The notes beneath the pieces were generated by a model, which was not told the origin of the DNA, made no database searches, and worked only from the letters and a program-made list of their open reading frames with translations. This document shows, piece after piece, positions 11,709-23,757 of a stretch of 64,000 nt of DNA; position 1 is the stretch's first letter; every line of letters begins with the position of its first letter. The DNA comes from Colocasia esculenta (taxonomy: Eukaryota > Streptophyta > Magnoliopsida > Alismatales > Araceae). A program made the position numbers and the translations under genes. The stretch lies in NCBI GenBank assembly GCA_014218235.1, contig CM024753.1:4278001-4342000 (forward strand), given 5' to 3'.

Positions 11709-13057
11709 GTTTTTATGAAAATATTGTTATACCAGATATTTAGCGTTATCGAGCGGTGCAACGATAATTGTGATGCACCTAGAGCTCGTGGTTTCTGAGA
11801 TTAGCGTACTGGGTACACAGTTGGCTGGTTCTTTACGTGTATGTGTGGTGTTCACGTGTAGTGGACTACTAGTGCACGCGGTTTACGTGAGTCTTCACGT
11901 GGTTTGTGTGTGACGTGCACGTGGTTTTGTGTACGTGGCGAGTAGTACGACGCCTACCATGGTTACCTCTCCAGTTGGGTGCCCCAGGTTCTTTGTGAGC
12001 CAAGTTGTTAGCTCGGGGCTTTGTCCCGGTACTTGTGTTGTACCGTCGAGGTCTGTCTCGTCTGACCTGGACACCCTCACTCTTGTGTTTGAGTTGTACG
12101 TCCGACTGAGGGAAAGACGATAGTGGGACAGTGACACTTGTGCTTGTCTTTTAGTCACTTGTAGCGTGCTCGTAGTTGGGGGTACGGACACCAGTAGTCG
12201 GCACTGGTCCCCAGCTAGTCCTTTTCCAGTGCCTCACTCTAGAGAGCCCAGGCCAGGGTCTCGAGAGGTGTCAGGCATGGGCCTGCGACCGTGTGGTCCG
12301 CAGGTGGTGGTGTTTAGTTGGTCTCCACAGTTGCTTGACCTTTTCACGTGGAGCGGCAGCTGGACCTTTCGTCCGTGGCTGCGAGACTGAGAGGTAGACC
12401 TGTGTTAGCTTGTCCGAGTCAGTCTCTGGTGTCGCGAACTAGTTCACGTGGCTCGTGTTTGGCTGTCTCTACTTTAGCTCATACATCTGTACTGATTTGC
12501 CGTTTAATTATTATAGTTGTTTTTCGTAGTCGGCAGACGGTGAGTACTTTTACAACTTTTATATCTTGCTTAGTTGTTCTATAAATTGTTGGTACTATTT
12601 ATTGCTTTTGTACTTGTGGTTTTGGTTTGCTCGATTTTGGGGGAGTTCCCTACTGAGCCAGTGACTAGCGAGGCTCACCCCTACCCCCACAGGTGAGAGC
12701 GAGGAGGACGTTTCTCGACCTTCATCCAGTTCGGAGCCGCGTCGTAGCGGTGCAGGGTCAGTACCTCCAGCAGTGTAGTCTCAGTAGTGCAGTGTAGTAG
12801 CAGCAGTGTAGTTAGTTGTTTACTTTCTTCAATTGTACCTCGGGGTATGCCCCAGGCTCTTGTACTTTCTCTTTAGCTTCTGTGGAAATATGGCTATGTA
12901 AACTTGTGAAATATATATGTGAAATGGTGTGTTCCTTTGTGTTTACACGGACTGTGGTGTGGTATCCCTTGCGAGGCTACGGCCCGTTCGCGGGAGGCGG
13001 ACTCGGACCAAGTACGTTATCGGTTTAACGGGCTTGAACGAGGCATTCCGCCACAGT

Positions 13058-13069
13058 TGGTATCAGAGC
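13058..13069 (+). other. Primer binding site of element A (initiator tRNA-Met)
   Basis: TGGTATCAGAGC, complementary to the 3' end of plant initiator tRNA-Met, two bases after the LTR. Confidence 0.9.
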
Positions 13070-13207
13070 AAGGTCTGTGTTAATATAAAGGAACTAGAAA
13101 GATACATAGTCTTATTTCGGTCTTTGTACACTGCTGGTAGGGGCCCTGGTTTATGATGATTTGTTGTTTTGATTTTTGTTTGATGTTTTGTTTATGTAGA
13201 AATTTGA

Positions 13208-13998
13208 AATGGCTGATAGAAGAGATTGGCGTGTGGAGGAGATGATCCAGAGGAGAGCACTCAGCGTATGATAGAGACGATCTGAGAGAGCCTCACTGAT
13301 ATCCAAAGGAGGATGGATCAGCAGGCACCGGTACCAGCGGTTGCAGTGCCACCTGGGGATGGAGAGACTGTACCTATTGCTCCAGTCCCGCCAGGAGTAG
13401 AGGTGCCTTTTGTAGCACCCGTGCCACCACCACCGCCAGTGTTATTAGCAGAGGAACCAGTGATGCAAGTTGAGAAATTTCTGAGATTGCAGCCGCCTAC
13501 TTACTCAGGAGGGACAAATCCAGATACAGCGGAACACTGGGTTCATGAGATTGAAAGAGTCTTTGCGACCATGAGATGTCCGGCAGCATATAAAGTTGTG
13601 CTAGCTGCCTATCAGTTGAGGGGTTTTGCATTAGAATGGTGGCGATTAAAGATGCAGACCACCTTTGCAGGCAGGACAGAAGAGGCTATCACTTGGTCGG
13701 AATTTCTTGATGTATTTAACGATACATTCTTTCCAATTCAAGTATAGCAAGTGAAGAGAGAGCAGTTTCGGACACTCCAGCAAGGTAACTCTTCAGTTTT
13801 AGAGTACCAGATGAGGTTTATGGCACTTAGCCAATATGCACCTTATGTAGTATCAGATAATAATATGATGGTTGAATATTTCATTAGAGGTTTGAGAGTG
13901 GAGTTGCAGGATGCAATAGTACCTCTCATGTGTAAAATAGTGGAAGAAGCAGCTCAGAGGGCAGCTACGTTAGAGAGGTCTATTCGGACTCGTCAGGT
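13208..13998 (+). pseudogene. gag of element A, truncated
   Basis: Starts MADRRDW. After a frameshift and a TGG-to-TGA stop it continues with a Pro/Val-rich linker, then FLRLQPPTYSGG, DTAEHWVHEIERVF, YQLRGFALEWWRLKMQ and, after a TAG at 13745-13747, QFRTLQQGNSSVLEYQMRF and MMVEYFIRGL. This is the capsid region of plant Ty3/Gypsy Gag (Retrotrans_gag). The reading stops homologously at RSIRTRQ, where it meets the antisense copy. The zinc knuckle, protease and most of RT are missing from the plus strand here. Confidence 0.85.
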
Positions 13999-13999
13999 G

Positions 14000-14949
14000 G
14001 GCCTTGCTGGAACTGCGGACGACCTCCCCATCCTCTTCCTTTTCCTTTAAGTGCTTGCTTCAATTTCTGACTCCACTTCCCAAAACCTGATGAAGAAGGT
14101 CCTGCTGGTGCCTTACCCTTGCTTGCACCTACTGTCTGTTGCGGTAGCCGGAAACTACCTGAACCTGACTCACCTGCCTGGCGAGTCCGGATAGACCTCT
14201 CTAAAGTTGCTGCCCTCTGCGCTGCCTCTTCCACTGTCTTGCACATGAGAGGTACTATCGCATCCTGCAATTCCACTCTCAATCCTCTGATAAAGTACTC
14301 AACCATCATGTTATTATCTGAAACCACATATGACGCATAATGGCTAAGTGCCATAAATCTCATCTGGTACTCTAAAACTGAAGAGTTACCTTGCTGGAGA
14401 GTTCGGAATTGCTCTCTTTTCACCTGCTGCACTTGGATCGGAAAAGAATGTATCATTAAACACCTCAAGGAACTCCGGCCAAGTGATAGCTTCTTCCGTC
14501 CTGCTTGCAAAAGTGGTTTGCATCTTCAATCGCCACCATTCCAAGGCAAAACCTCTCAACTAGTAAGCAGCTAATACCACTCTATCTGCTGCCGAACATC
14601 TCATGGTTGCAAAAACTCTTTCTATTTAACGAACCCAGTGCTCGGCTGTATCTGGATTCGGCCCTCCTGAGTAAGTAGGCGGCTGCAATCTCAGAAACCT
14701 TTCAACTTGCATCACTGGTTCTTCTACTAATTGCACTGGCGGTGGTGGTGGCACAGGTGCTACAAAAGGCACCTCCACTCTCGGCGGAACTGGAGCTGGT
14801 ACAGCTTCTCCATCCCCAGGTGGCACTGCTACCGGTGGTACTGGCGCCTGCTAATCCATTCTTGCCCGAATGTCCGTGAGGCTCTCCCAAATTCTTTCTA
14901 TCATTCGCTAGGTACTTTCCTCCGGATCATCCTCTCTCCTATCAGCCAT
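14000..14949 (-). pseudogene. gag of the antisense copy A', truncated
   Basis: Begins MADRREDDPEEST on the minus strand (ATG at 14949). It matches the plus-strand gag residue for residue (FLRLQPPTYSGG, ALEWWRLKMQTTF, MMVEYFIRGLRVEL), and runs about 60 residues further into a basic, Gly-rich segment (KLKQALKGKGRGWGGR) before being cut at 14000. It has in-frame TAG codons that look like CAG-to-TAG changes and a small frameshift near 14450. Together with the plus-strand gag it forms the inner part of a large inverted repeat. Confidence 0.85.
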
Positions 14950-15090
14950 TTCAGAAATTTCTACATACACAAAACACCAGACAAAAATCAAAACCACAAA
15001 TTATCAAAAACCAGGGTCCCTACCAGCAGTGTATAAAGACCAAAATAAGGCTATGTATCTTTCTAATTCCCTTATATTAACACGGACCTT

Positions 15091-15102
15091 GCTCTGATAC
15101 CA
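15091..15102 (-). other. Primer binding site of A'
   Basis: The minus strand reads TGGTATCAGAGC, two bases from the inner end of the antisense LTR. Confidence 0.9.
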
Positions 15103-15104
15103 AC

Positions 15105-17389
15105 TGTGACGGAACGCCTCGGCCAAGCCCGTTAAACCGATAACGTACTTGATCCGAGTCCGCCTCCCGCGAACGGGCCGGAGCCTCGCAAGGGATACCA
15201 AACCACAGTCCGCGTAAACATAAAGGAACACACCACATTTCATATATATTTCACAGTTTTACATAGCCAAATTTCCACAAAGCTGTAAAGAGGTACAAAA
15301 GCCTGGGGCAACCCCGAGGTACAACTGAAAGAAAGTAAACAACTACAAAGCTACACTGCTGGAGTACTATACAGCTGGAACTACACCGCTGGAGGTACTG
15401 ACCCTGTACCGCTACGGCGCGGCTCAGAACCGGACGACTGCCGTGAAACGTCCTCCTCGCTCTCACCTGTGGGGGTAGGGGTGAGCCTCTCTAGTCACTG
15501 GCTCAGTAGGGAACTCCCCCAAAACCGAGCAAACCAAAACCACAGATACAAAGCTATAAACAATGCCAACAATTTATAGAACAGCTAAACATGATATTAA
15601 AGCTGTAAAAGTACTCACCGTCTGCCGACTACGAAAAACAACTATAACAATTAAACGGTAAATTAGTACAGGTGTACGAGCTAAAGTAGAGATAGCCAAA
15701 CACGAGCCACGTGAACTGGTTCGCGACACCAGAGACTAACTCGGACAAGCTAACACAGGTCTACCTCTCAGTCTCGCAGCCACGGACGAAAGGTCCAGCT
15801 GTCGCTCCACGTGAAAAGGTCAAGCAACTGTGGAGACCAACTAAACACCACCACCTGCGGACCACACAGTCGCATGCCCATGCATGACACCTCTTGAGAC
15901 CCTGGCATGGGCTCTCTAGAGTGAGACACTGGAAAAGGACTAGTTGAGGATCAGTGTCGGCTACTGGTGTCCGTACCCCCAACTACGAGCGTGCTACAAG
16001 TGACTAAAAGACAAGCACAAGTGTCACTGTCCCACTGTCGTCTTTCCCTCAGCCGGACGTACAACTCAAACACAGGAGTGAGGGTGTCCAGGTCAGACGA
16101 CACAGACCTCGACGGTACAACACAAGTACCGGGACAAAGCCCCGAGCTAACAGCCTGGCTCACAAAGAACCTGGGGCACCCAACTAGAGAGGTAACCACG
16201 GTAGGCGTCGTACTACTCGCCACGTACACAAAACCACGTGCACGTCACACACAAACCACGTGAAACCACAAGTAACCACGGTCCACTACACGTGAACCCA
16301 ACTGACTCGCGTAAACAACGCACCGTCACTGAAGTAAGTAACTAATTGCATACATTGTATGCTAAACATGAGAACCATGTGCACTCAGTGCACCTCATGT
16401 GTCAACACACATGCATTATCGATAAATATTGTAATTAGTCATTTCTGTTCAAAACCAGTAGGCGGCAACATCGACTGCCGCTTACCCCAAGTTAACGACA
16501 AGAAACATGGCCGTTAACATCCTGGTTGAGGAGATTGGCGACAAGCGATCTTGACGCCAAGTTCTCCAGCCTTAAACCCTGCAGAACCCTAATCCGAATC
16601 CACAGGTTTTCTAATCGTTAAAACAACTGTAAAACATGCAGAAATAGTTCCTCAAACATGCATGAGTCCCCAACAACCCAATACAACATGCTTTACTCAT
16701 TAAATTTGCCAAACCACCCATTAACCCCACATGGTGCAACTTGATCTGAAAACGCTTTATCATGCTGATTCAAGTGGTTACGATGTGTTTTAATGTTTCT
16801 ACGGGGCTAAACGGGTTCGTCCCCTACCTCAGAACTCGCTAAAACCTCCCGCAATCTCCCGGTTCACGCCGAGCCCTCCGCAAGCTCCCACGGAAATTGC
16901 ACCACGCCGCGACGTTTCCTCGCGCAATTCGGCGACGCCACGCGTTCTACGATCATCCAACCGCTCTTCGGAACCTGTTAGAAGCTTTAGAGACTTCGGG
17001 ATGCGAAGCTGGGGCAAGAGGGGAAGAGAGTGAGCTGAGAGAACTGCCCTCGGGTGAGCCTATAACCTGCAGAATTCACAGGTTGGCGTCAACCCCTATG
17101 CCGCCAATAGTAACCGCCCCCCCTTAGCGTCCACATCTACTGCCGCCAAGTTCAAGCAGTCAACGTCCACTAAGCTGGACGCCAACAGTCAACGGCTACC
17201 CCTGGCCGCCAACTTCAGCTGAACAGCAGCAGGTCCTGTTTCATTTCAGGACCAACCCTGCTCTTCACCTGCTCAAACCACACATCCACATCACACATTC
17301 CACACAACTAGCTCACATTGGCCTCACAACGGCCTACACAACCAACACACACATGATCCGCATGGATCCGAAAGGCACGCGACGTTACA
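15105..17389 (-). repeat. LTR of the antisense copy A' (2285 bp)
   Basis: On the plus strand it begins TGTGACGGAACGCC and ends CACGCGACGTTACA. It is the reverse complement of LTR A with all landmarks in reversed order, including palindrome clusters at 16457-16566 and 17082-17220. As it is followed in its own orientation by PBS and gag, it is a 5' LTR. It abuts the interrupted RT of element A; TTTGA at 17390 would be the outer target repeat, but the other copy is lost. Confidence 0.9.
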
Positions 17390-18999
17390 TTTGAGGTTTA
17401 CCCTGCAGTTGTTAAGGGATAACCAGTTGTTTTCTAAATTCAATAAGTGTGAATTTTGGTTGAAAGAAATTCAATTTCTGGGTCATGTCATCTCAGCTAA
17501 AGGAGTAGCAGTGGACCCGAGTAAAGTGGAAGCAGTGATGAGATGGGAAGTGCCTAAGACAATCACTGAGATTAGAAGTTTTCTGGGATTGGCAGGTTAT
17601 TATAGGCGCTTCATACAAGATTTCTCTAAGATTGCGGCACCTATGACCAAATTGACTAGGAAAGGGGTGCCATTCGTGTGGTCCGGTGAATGTCAGAAAA
17701 GTTTTATGGAATTGAAGAAAAGACTTACAACAGCACCCATATTGACATTACCGGCAGGAAGTGGTGGTTTTGTGGTATATACAGATGCTTCAAGAAGAGG
17801 ACTTGGCGCAGTGCTTATGCAGTATGGTAAAGTGATAGCTTATGCGTCCAGGCAATTGAAGCCGACAGAAGAGAATTACCCCACTCATGATTTGGAATTG
17901 GCAGCAGTTGTGTTTGCTTTGAAAATGTGGAGGCATTATCTGTATGGCGAGAGATTTGAGATCTTTACAGATCATAAAAGCTTGAAGTATATCTTCTCGC
18001 ATAAAGATTTAAATCTCCGTCAGCGCAGATGGATTGAATATTTGAAAGATTATGATTTTAGTTTGGCTTACCATCCGGGTAAGGCAAATGTTGTAGCAGA
18101 TGCCTTGAGCAGAAAGGCATATATAAATCTGATGATGATTAAAGAATGGAAGTTGTATGAAGAAATAGTGGAGAACTCCTTGTATGTGCCCAGTAGTCAG
18201 CGACGGGCAGTACTAGCTGCTAGTGCTGTAGAACCGTCCTTGTATTGGCAGATTGTTGAGGCTCAGAGAGCAGATGTAAGTTTAGCTGAAATTGTAAAAA
18301 TGGAAGGAGTTACCATTGATGATAATTGTGTAATTAGGCTCAGAGGCAGGTTATTTGTACCAGCTGAAAGAGAGGTAAAGCAGCGAATGTTGGAGGAGGC
18401 CCATAAATCCAGGTAAACTATCCATCCGGGTAGTACTAAAATGTACCACGATTTGAGGAAATATTTCTGGTGGCCTCATATGAAAAAGGAAATAGCAGAG
18501 TTTATTGAAAGGTGTGCTATCTGTCAACAGATTAAAGCAGAACATTAGAAGCCTGGAGGTTTATTGCAACCGTTGCCCATTCCACAGTGGAAATGAGATG
18601 ATATTGCCATGGACTTTGTGGCAGGTTTACCAAGATCAAGTTCTGGGCATAATGGAATATGGGTATTTGTTGACAGGTTGACTAAGGTGTGCAGATTAGT
18701 GGCAGTAAGCATGTCTTGGACAGTGGACAGATTAGCAAAGATTTATGTTGAAAGAATTGTTCCATTGCATGGTATTCCGAAGACTATTGTGTCTGATAGA
18801 GATCCAAGATTTACTTCTGGTTTTTGGAGAAGTCTGCAGAAAGTAATTGGTACTGAGCTGAGATATAGCTCCGCTTATCATCCCCAGACAGATGGTCAGA
18901 CAGAGAGGACTATCCAGGCGATTGAAGATATGTTGCGGGCTTGTTGTTTAGTTTGGGGTGGTAACTGGGAGCATCATTTGGGAATAGTTGAGTTTGCCT
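17390..18999 (+). pseudogene. pol of element A: RT C-terminus, RNase H, integrase (broken)
   Basis: It enters inside RT with LRFTLQLLRDNQLF, then CEFWLKEIQFLGHVIS and GLAGYYRRFIQDFSKIAAP. RNase H follows with VVYTDASRRGLGAVL, YPTHDLELAAVVFAL, TDHKSLKY and NVVADALSRKA. Integrase shows the IHPGSTKMY zinc-binding start, CAICQQIKAE, MDFVAGLP, VSDRDPRFTSGFW and QTDGQTERTIQ, so the DDE residues are mostly visible. In-frame stops are at about 18414 (TAA), 18547 (TAG) and 18597 (TGG-to-TGA). The frame is cut after VEFAC near 18999, where a Tat-type element on the other strand begins. The beginning of RT is lost at the A' junction. Confidence 0.9.
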
Positions 19000-19288
19000 G
19001 CAACTTGTCAACCTCCTCTTTGATCTTGAGTGCCAGCTTAGGATGTAGCCTTCTCAACTTTTGTTTAACGGCCTTTGCGTCGGCTTTTAGGACCAAACGA
19101 TGCTCGACCAAAGAGGTATCGAGTCCCGGCATGTCCTCGTAAGACCAAGCAAATCCGTCGAAAAATTCTTTAAGAATAGCTACCAAGGCTTCTTCTTCTT
19201 TAACACTCAAGTTGGCACTAATCAAAACTGTCTTCGGGGATTCTTCAGTGCCAAGGTTGACCTCTTTAGTAGGCTCGTCAGCAGCCAT
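18999..19288 (-). pseudogene. Tat element: start of reverse transcriptase
   Basis: Contains the conserved entry to Tat-type RT: ALVAILKEFFDGFAWSYED, MPGLDTSLVEHRL and HPKLALKIKEEVDKL. It ends abruptly, before any catalytic RT motif, at the junction with element A's integrase. Frame is open back to the Met at 19288. Confidence 0.8.
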
Positions 19289-20347
19289 GGTTGGCTCGTC
19301 GAACTCTTTGTGCCATCCACAAAGGAGCTTACTGGGTCCTTTTCTCCTAACCCAGGATCTCCCGACTCACACTCCTCATCTTTCTCCTCAAAATATAGCA
19401 GATAAACTCCTAAACCATCGTCTACGGAGTCACCTTCTTCAAAATCTGACTCTACGAGAGAAGGATCCTCAAGAAATTCTGGCCTGACTTAACTTAGCAC
19501 ATCTCTCAGCCAAGGCCATAACAAAACGGGCAGGAACTTGTCTACCCTTCTCCTTGCGCACACATGGCTGAGAGGAACTAGACTCTCCTAGACTTAAACC
19601 AGACTCTAAACTAGCCTCTAGACAACGACTCTAACTAGAATCTAGACTATTTACAGGACTGCTATGTACAAAACTATGTACAGGGGAAGTGCCCCTAAAG
19701 GGGCAAGAGGAAGAGGAGCTTAGGCCGGAAAGCGTCGACCCCTGGCCGAGCGGAAGAGGTTCCAGAGAGGAGGGGTGCTCAATGGAGACCTCAGATTTCC
19801 AATTTTCAAAATTGGCGTTTTTTTTTTGGAATCAAGGCAAGAACCATGAGTTGCTGACTCAAGGTAGCCTCGACTGGCGAGATGAGGGATGGAGAGAGGA
19901 CAGGAGGGAAAGAAGGGGATTAAACGCGGAAATAGAAGGAGATGGAGATGGAGAAGGTGGAGGAGAAGATGGGGGAGAGTGGAGATCAGAGCCAAAGAGA
20001 GAGAGGAGGCCAAAATCATCGGAAATGTCTTCTATTTGGGCGTCTTCTTCCTCTTCTTCATCCTCACTCTCAGAGCAAGGGATCTCTTCTATTACGGGCT
20101 CCCTGGTTCCCAGCTGGGTCGGTCCCTGGACAAAATGCTCTTTTAAAGTCCAGGTAAGAGGTTGGTGCGGTATGAACGGGTTGGGATGGACAGGGTCTGG
20201 GTGGAAACCTAGACCGGCCTTTGGTAACAACCTCCTGATTGCCTGGACATTCTGGACCTCTCCTTGTTCGTCTGTGCCTAACCCGCGGCCATGAACATAG
20301 CCGATGTTAGCCATGACTTCCCAACCTTTCCCGGGGACATGGAACAT
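19289..20347 (-). pseudogene. Tat element: linker with G-patch-like motif
   Basis: Near 20255-20312 the minus strand encodes MANIGYVHGRGLGTDEQG, a GYxxGxGLG pattern like the G-patch found between protease and RT in Tat-type elements and some retroviruses, where it binds RNA. It is followed by EEIPCSESEDEEEEED and a Ser/Pro-rich region. Several frame changes occur between here and RT (19300-19740), so it is not one intact reading frame. Confidence 0.6.
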
Positions 20348-20985
20348 GGGGTTCTACAACAGGCCGGGGAGGTTGGCTAAGCTCACAGAGTGTGGGGAAG
20401 TCAAAGATTGACATGACAGGTTTCTTCCCTTTATCCGGAATGAATAGGTGCGGCATTTGTTCAGTGGTGACCGCATTGAGGGTCTCCAGAATGGGGATGC
20501 TCTTGATCTTGATCACCTGCCCATTGAAAGGGAATTTGAAGCATTGGTGGGCGGTAGAAGGGACCCCTAGGGTTTGTTCCAGCCAAGGACGACCGAGAAT
20601 GGCCTTGTAGGCCGGGTCGACATCAAGGACTAGAAATTCGGTAGACATGGTGGCAGGTCCGACTTTTAGTTTGAGAGCAATCTTGCCTTTGGCAACTCTT
20701 TTGGAGTTGTCATAGGCAGCTATAGTGGAACAACTCTTCTCCAGATTCTCCTCCCCTAAACCCAATTGCTTAAGGGTCTTCATGGGACAAACATTGATAG
20801 ATGCCCCGGTGTCGATGAGAGTGGAGTCCACCGAAACCCCATTGAGGTTGATGGTGAGACAAAGAGGAAGGGAACGACACCGGGGGCGGCAAGATCCTTG
20901 TCCGAGAAAGAAAATGAGGGTCCTTGGGTGAGGGAGAGAATGGCGCGGTGACCCCACTAGGAGGGAGGTCATCATTAACCATGAT
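20348..20985 (-). pseudogene. Tat element: aspartic protease
   Basis: Shows the retropepsin active site TLIDTGASINVCP (catalytic Asp near 20813), followed by LKLKVGPATMSTEFLVLD and YKAILGRPWLE, the usual second half of a retroviral-type protease. The region is locally open and fused in frame to the following linker. Upstream it overlaps a Pro-rich segment and a frameshift (20770-21294). The enzyme would cleave the Gag-Pol precursor, but the element as a whole is broken. Confidence 0.8.
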
Positions 20986-21419
20986 TTTCTGGAGGAATTG
21001 GAGAAGGGTGGATTGGTGTGATGGCGACCGCCGAATCAATTCTAAAATAGACACCCTTGCGGGCGTCTTATCAAGATGTTGGAGAATATCATATTCGGTG
21101 CCAGCCGGAGGTGGAGGCCCATTATCTTCCTCATCTTGGGATGGCCACGGAGGTGGAGGAAAATCTGGTTTCGGAGCGTGACATGCACGGCCTCCTGAGA
21201 CTGAGGACGGATGAGCTGGAGGGGTCGGAGGATGACTCATTGGCAAGGGGAGTGAGGATAGTGGGATGAGCATCTTGGGGAGGCGGATGAGCACTAATGA
21301 TCTCCTCTAGGATGGCATCTACCGACGTGGAAGGCTCCTGAGACTCGGCCGTGGGACACGGGTACCACTCTTCGAAACCTTCTACCCCCCACTGTTGTTC
21401 TCCTCACAACCCGGGGCCC

Positions 21420-23100
21420 TAGGTGTATCATAGTATGCACATCTCTTGGGCTCTGGATGAGGAGGGGTTGTTGATTTGGTGAGTGGGGAGAGGGTTACTG
21501 AAAATGCCAAGGTCTTTTTTGGTGTACCTAGACTTTGCTATGGCCACCTTGACGTCATCCCAGTTGATTCTACCTTGGTCATTCATATCATAGACCCAGT
21601 CATGGAAGGTAAAGCAATTGTTGATGAAGTGACCATGGGCCCTATGATATGGGCAGTACTTGGAGGTGTCGACCCTCGGATTGATATTCTCCCTTTGTGG
21701 GGGGAGTTGAATCGCATCGCAGGACATGAGAGCGAAGAACACGTCCTCGAGAGTCTCAGGGAGAGGAGGGTAGTGCGACCTTTTGGGGCCAGGTCGGGTG
21801 TATCCAGAAGGAGGGGGAACAGCGGAGTAAGGCTTGGAGGGGTGAGATGGGAATTGGTGAGGGTTGGAAGAAGGGTTGGAAGGAGGAGGGAGGATTTGTT
21901 GGGAGGCCTCAAAGGCTGACTGCAGGCACTGACAGACTCGTTGATGGTCACCCCCTCGGTGGTGGGTGCCGCGGGAGCCTTACGTGCCTTTGGCTTCCCT
22001 TCGAAGAAATGCGGGAGAGAGGAGTCCTTGATCTGATTTTCAATCACCCTGGCTCTGTTATAAAGTTGAGAAGGAAGGGAAACTCACTTAGCATTAGAAT
22101 GAACGGAGCACAGGGGTGGTATGGTGACCAACAAGGTTATAGCTTGGGACTCCAGGATGGGAATGTCAGCTCTCGAAGCCATGGACCTCCACGGTTGGCA
22201 TAAGTGACAAAGTCTTCGTTCGCTTTCATCTTTTCCGCCACCAAGTCGGGGAGTGTAGGGACTTGAGTGGCCATGTAGGAGAAAGGGAGATGAAGCGTTG
22301 GAGACTATGTCAAAGTTGACAAGATCTGATGCGGGCAAAGAGGTAAACCACCTCAAAGCCTCCCCTTCTAACGATTGTTGGAAGAGGTGGACTAAGAGGA
22401 CCCGATCGTACAACCATCAGTGGGAGTCCATGGTGAACGGCAAGATGGAATTGGGGATCGGAGGTCATCGTACTTGCAATACTTCGGGGCCTTGAAACCC
22501 GGAGGGAAGTAAGCGTTGGGGAGCTTGCAGTAGTTTTGGAGTGAATGAGGCTTGGAAAGAGACAAGGATTCAGCTAAGAGCTTCCTAATGAGACCCTCCG
22601 TCTCAGACCGGGACATGGATTCGGGTTGAGCGGGAGGAGTGGTTTGGACATAGGATGGGTGGAGGAATTGGGGTAGAAGTAGGTAAAGGAGTGGGAGGAA
22701 TTGGAGTGGAGATAGGGATAGGGGATACAGGAATTTGGGAAGGGGTGAGAGGCCTAGGAGCGGGCCTAGATGAGGAAGCATGGAAAGGAGAATGGGCAGG
22801 AGGGGAAGGAGAAGCCGCTGCCCGAATGGTATGCTTGGAAAGCATGGAAATGATATCGTCGGGCGAGTAGCGGGACATGAGTTTAGAAAACTCGGGGTCT
22901 TCTTGAGCGTTATGGGCATGAGTGGGGTTGACCCTCAAGCTAACTTCCTCATTGTCGACTTGAGAAGATGACTGAACCGACTCTTCAGGTTGAACATCGG
23001 TGTTAATCATACCGACAATCTCATCATTGATGTTATCATCATATTCAAATGCCGGTTTATTAGACATGTCAACACGGTCCAACCAAGTGTCCATTAGCAC
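21420..23100 (-). pseudogene. Tat element: gag (frameshifted)
   Basis: The N-terminus starts MLMDTWLDRVDMSNKPAFEYD, followed by a long Pro/Ser-rich stretch, then KLPNAYFPPGFKAPKY, a capsid piece LLVHLFQQSLEGEALRWF with TSLPASDLVNFDIVSNA, and a Tat-type zinc motif KYCPYHRAHGHFINNCF near 21640. At least three frame changes separate these blocks. The domain order and the CX2HX3GHX4C zinc motif point to a Tat-lineage Gag rather than to the chromovirus Gag of the neighbours. Confidence 0.75.
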
Positions 23101-23586
23101 ACAACCTATGGATTTTAGAGTGGTTTAAGTTGAAGTGATTACACTGTTTTCAGCAGAAGAAGAATTTCTACCACTCAATGTTATCAAACAACGTCCCAAA
23201 AGTTTTAAAGATTAAGGTTGTGTATTACTTTGACTTGACTTGACTTGGACGGTTCTCTCAAATCTTACTCAAACCCGGATGAGTAGGTGAACTAGACAGG
23301 ATGGGTAGAGGTCCTCCTGCCCCGTACCGTGAGGGAATCCACAGAATTTAGGGACTTATAGAGTTTTCTTCGGAGTCAACCCGATTTACCCGAGAGGGAA
23401 TCCCCGAGTAAAAGGTCGTAAACCGAAGAAGGGTGATCCTAGAAATGTGAGGGGAGGCTAGAAGAGAGAAGGAAGATGACCCCCCAATGACTGAGGACCG
23501 TCAGTGACAATCAGTAAGCAAACAAGAAACAAAATGACAACAAAACAATCAGAAAAACAGGGAAAAGCATGCTACTGTGACACTAA

Positions 23587-23757
23587 ACGTCAAGATGGTG
23601 GACGCCGAATTCATGATCAAATAATGGACGGCAGGATCGACGGACGCTGACAGATAATAAACGACAAGAGAGGTGGACGCTGAAACACACTCAACGGCAG
23701 GAAATGTGGACGCTTACCTGAATAGGCGGCAATATCGCTGGCCGTCTACCTGGATGC
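23587..23757. repeat. Palindrome cluster in the Tat leader
   Basis: Words GGACGCTGA, AACGGCA and a 22-nt unit with arms GGCGGC and GCCGTC around AATATCGCTG (near 23726). Confidence 0.7.

Larger units (their letters stand above)
10795..13055 (+). repeat. 5' LTR of element A (2261 bp)
   Basis: Begins TGTAACGTCGCATGC and ends GCATTCCGCCACA, two bases before the PBS. In order it holds palindrome cluster 1, a TATAG-like core promoter followed by CCCGAGAGCAG near 11093-11115, palindrome cluster 2, a TACTGAG...CTCACCCC stem-loop near 12650 with CACAGGTGAG after it, and a U5 with GGCCCGTTCGCGGGAGG. Confidence 0.9.

Noticed and set aside
15105..17389. Reading this as the 3' LTR of element A
   Set aside because: It is inverted and followed in its own orientation by PBS and gag, so it is a 5' LTR of an antisense copy; the real 3' LTR of A ends at 43804 with the matching GATAA.
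10795..17389. Assembly artefact explaining the inverted repeat
   Set aside because: Not excluded, but the two arms differ at many sites and A' extends ~190 nt further into gag, so it is not a simple mirror-image duplication of one read.
19689..20294. 201-codon plus-strand reading frame
   Set aside because: It is antisense to the Tat linker, whose acidic and Ser/Pro-rich protein explains the low-complexity frame.
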